From contig JAKAUD010000152.1 in assembly GCA_021827885.1 (NCBI GenBank), forward strand, positions 1-6,800: 6,800 nt of DNA. The letters are read 5' to 3'. This DNA is from Thermoplasmata archaeon (GTDB taxonomy: Archaea > Thermoplasmatota > Thermoplasmata > Thermoplasmatales > Thermoplasmataceae). This document shows, piece by piece, positions 5,236-6,800 of this stretch; position 1 is the first letter of the stretch; each line of letters opens with the position of its first letter. The position numbers and the translations under genes are program-made. The notes beneath the pieces are model-generated. The model saw only the letters and a list, made by a program, of their open reading frames with translations. It searched no databases and had not been told where the DNA came from.

Positions 5236-5753
5236 TCGTATTGATTTCAATTCCTAGAACTGGTGTGCTCCAAACCTGAGATATTTTTACGGCCTGTGTC
5301 ATCAAGCTGCCCCTACTCTTGGTTTGCGTTCTCACTTTTTGTCTATAACAGTAAGAAAATTAATGCTTTTCTGGGTTATCGTATGGCGTGTATGCCTACG
5401 AGCCTTCCGGTTTCTCCTTATTTGGGTTAAAACATATAGAAGAAATATTCAACACTGGGTATCCGTGACTTACAAAGGCTTTGGGGCATAGTCCAGAGGA
5501 AGAGAACGGAAGAATGCCTGAAGATAAGTATCGACAACCTGAGATAGTTCGATTATCTAAAACACACACATCCGAAGGTCCTAGAAACATTTCCATAAAG
5601 AGAAAGACTAATCAAGATAATATTGTCCCAAGACATCCCTACTTAGAAATTATATGGCATAAAGAAGAACACTTGCTCATATCTTTCAATTAAAAATGTG
5701 TTCTGGCAGTAAAGAATCAGAATAATGATAGGAAGGGAAAAGGCATAAACGGG
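5236..5753. other. Stretch with no recognised gene
   Basis: About 500 bases between the possible tnpB relic and the end of the TIM-barrel gene. The only sizeable open frames overlap each other on opposite strands. The plus-strand one has an ATG at 5514 (MPEDKYRQPEIVRLSKT...) and ends at 5693, 59 residues, with GAGG and GGA upstream; the minus-strand one spans 5596-5396. Neither has a recognisable family or promoter. The plus-strand ORF has the more ordinary, hydrophilic composition and is the better candidate if either is real, at perhaps one chance in five. Pyrimidine-rich minus-strand sequence at about 5745-5686 may end transcription of the TIM-barrel gene. Confidence 0.4.
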
Positions 5754-6757
5754 TCAATAGGGCGGGGAATAATCGAACTTGACTCCTATCTCTTCAAGGT
5801 CACTTATTATTGATTTAAGAGCGCCATCTTCCCCACTATTTAATTCGGGCACAAAATATCTCTTATTTTCATCTGAAAGAATGGAGCTTATACCTTTTAG
5901 AAAGCTCGCTTTAAGCCTCTTAACATTTTCTCGTTCTTCTGGATTCGCACTGAGGTTTCCATGATCGAACAAAGTATTTAGGTCTCCGATATGGTGTCCA
6001 CCAAAGTCTCCCTTTCCCTTGGCCCCCCAGAGGTGAATACTTCTAACGTTATGCTTAGACTTCTCTAGATTCTTGAACAGGTCTTCTATATCTTCTCTTG
6101 ACGCTCCAGAACACCTTAATTTAGTGGCATAAAGCAACTGCGGAATATCTAGTGCTATACCGATTTTGAAATTTTCCTTTCTTAACTCATCAATTTTATC
6201 GGAACATTCGTTGAGTTCTTTTACGCTGGACAATAAAAGACCACTTCCGTTAGAGTTTTCAACAACAATCTCTGCGTCAGGAAATATAGGAGATACCTTG
6301 GTATAGAAAAATTCCAATTTTTTAATAAATCTATCCACTTTTTCTGACTGTTCTTCCTTCTTGGCCTTCTTGGATGACTTAGGCGGATGAAGTTCAATTA
6401 CCTTGACACTGCTTTTGTCTCCAAAACAACTCGACACCTCCCTTAAAAAATTTACAAATTCGCTATCCCACTCCTCATTTGTCCACAGGTCAGTCTGAGA
6501 CTTCCTAATTTTTGCAAGATTGTTTTCAACCACTATTGGAGTCAACCTCTTATTAGAGTCCATCTTACCGTCGTTACCTGAATAAGGGTCTTGGGTGTGA
6601 AGTGAAAAGCACTGCACATTTGTTTCCTTCATTTCTTTTATTGAACCTTCAATATCACTTTTGCTTTTCTTAAAATTTACAGATATCTCACCAACTGAGG
6701 GAAACTCGTTTTAGGGTACTTCAGTTTTCCATATTGCACTGGGATTAATTCAGCCAT
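5754..6757 (-). CDS. TIM-barrel protein, xylose-isomerase-like fold; needs a -1 frameshift
   Basis: Predicted 334-residue soluble protein resembling the xylose-isomerase-like / endonuclease IV-like TIM barrels, which use a divalent metal on sugars, sugar acids or abasic DNA. Alternating strands and helices are clear: EISVNF (24-29), VQCFSLHTQDP, VKVIELHPP, AEIVVEN (about 162-168), KIGIALDIPQ, VRSIHLWG, RYFVPELNSG and VKFDYSPPY. Acid and His residues sit at strand ends as in the family's Glu/Asp/His/Glu metal site: Glu167, Asp204, His242 and Glu305, plus HHIGD at 255-259. A Lys/Glu-rich insertion lies at about 126-143. The main frame has an ATG at 6632, but that start would lose the first strand and most of helix 1. 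The upstream coding stretch has no ATG, GTG or TTG before a TAA. An ATG at 6757, about 27 bases after a strong TATA box, opens 26 codons in the +1 phase and joins by a -1 shift at 6698-6704. It may be programmed frameshifting, a one-base mutation (pseudogene) or a sequencing error. The exact substrate is unknown. Confidence 0.7.
6698..6704 (-). other. TTTCCCT slippery heptamer at the frame junction
   Basis: Read on the minus strand from the ATG at 6757, the codons here are TTC CCT preceded by T, so the heptamer T-TTC-CCT has the X-XXY-YYZ phase of canonical -1 slippery sites. Slipping back one base gives TTT CCC and leads into TCA GTT GGT GAG, the open frame of the TIM-barrel gene. Without slipping, the frame ends at TAA 6679-6677 after 26 codons. 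A small hairpin, CTCA/TGAG, follows at once, but is weak for a stimulator. Confidence 0.5.
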
Positions 6758-6777
6758 ATTGATATTAGCCTGAGAAC

Positions 6778-6794
6778 CTATTTAAATTTATATG
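6778..6794 (-). promoter_or_regulatory. TATA box for the TIM-barrel gene
   Basis: The minus strand reads CATATAAATTTAAATAG, a strong archaeal TATA-like element centred near 6784, about 27 bases before the ATG at 6757. The spacing predicts a leaderless mRNA starting at that ATG. This is the main reason to prefer it as the true start over the ATG at 6632. Confidence 0.55.
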
Positions 6795-6800
6795 CGAACT

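Noticed and set aside
5396..5596. Minus-strand open frame of 66 codons
   Set aside because: Cys/Ser-rich product typical of antisense translation, with no ribosome-binding site or promoter seen.
5779..5964. Plus-strand open frame of 61 codons
   Set aside because: It is antisense to the C-terminal part of the TIM-barrel gene.

Overview
The window looks like an accessory, low-GC stretch of an archaeal chromosome. A member of the Thermoplasmatales or a relative is my best guess, but I cannot prove this from sequence alone. Three things suggest it. Several genes have an archaeal TATA-like box about 26-30 bases before the start codon and little or no leader (1874-, 3431+, 6757-). Arginine codons are mostly AGA/AGG and ATA is common. 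Short treble-clef or ribbon-type CxxC pairs occur in small orphan proteins, a frequent archaeal pattern.

Layout, left to right. The window opens inside the 3' part of an IS3-like DDE transposase gene (1-429, +). A minus-strand two-gene unit follows: a membrane zinc-ribbon protein (1874-1161) read from a TATA box near 1904, then a PH-like/zinc-ribbon protein (1149-565) whose ribosome-binding site overlaps the stop codon of the first gene. The stretch 1880-2810 has no intact gene. It holds a 14-bp palindrome, a short plus-strand ORF followed by in-frame stops, a small GC-rich hairpin, and a decayed C-terminal piece of a second IS3-like transposase on the minus strand. Next come two plus-strand genes, each with its own promoter-like box: a five-helix membrane protein (2810-3367) with a perfect 14-bp palindrome between its TATA-like box and start, and a soluble acidic orphan (3431-3916). 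After a gene-poor stretch with several inverted repeats lies a minus-strand orphan with a C-terminal zinc ribbon (4955-4368). The next 800 bases hold what may be the wreck of an IS605-type tnpB end (about 5035-5235, +) and otherwise nothing I recognise.

The right end is the most interesting part. A minus-strand gene for a probable TIM-barrel protein of the xylose-isomerase-like / endonuclease IV-like fold seems to begin at 5754-6632, but its first beta strand and first helix are encoded upstream of that ATG in a stretch with no usual start codon. A leaderless promoter and ATG at 6757 open a 26-codon frame that runs into this stretch only if the ribosome or the sequence shifts by -1. The join falls exactly on TTTCCCT in the phase X XXY YYZ. 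It is either programmed -1 frameshifting or a one-base indel in a T/C run. Joined, the product is 334 residues.

No metabolic pathway links these genes. The picture is a set of orphan and membrane genes among debris of at least two, perhaps three, insertion elements. I found no rRNA, tRNA, CRISPR array or replication origin.
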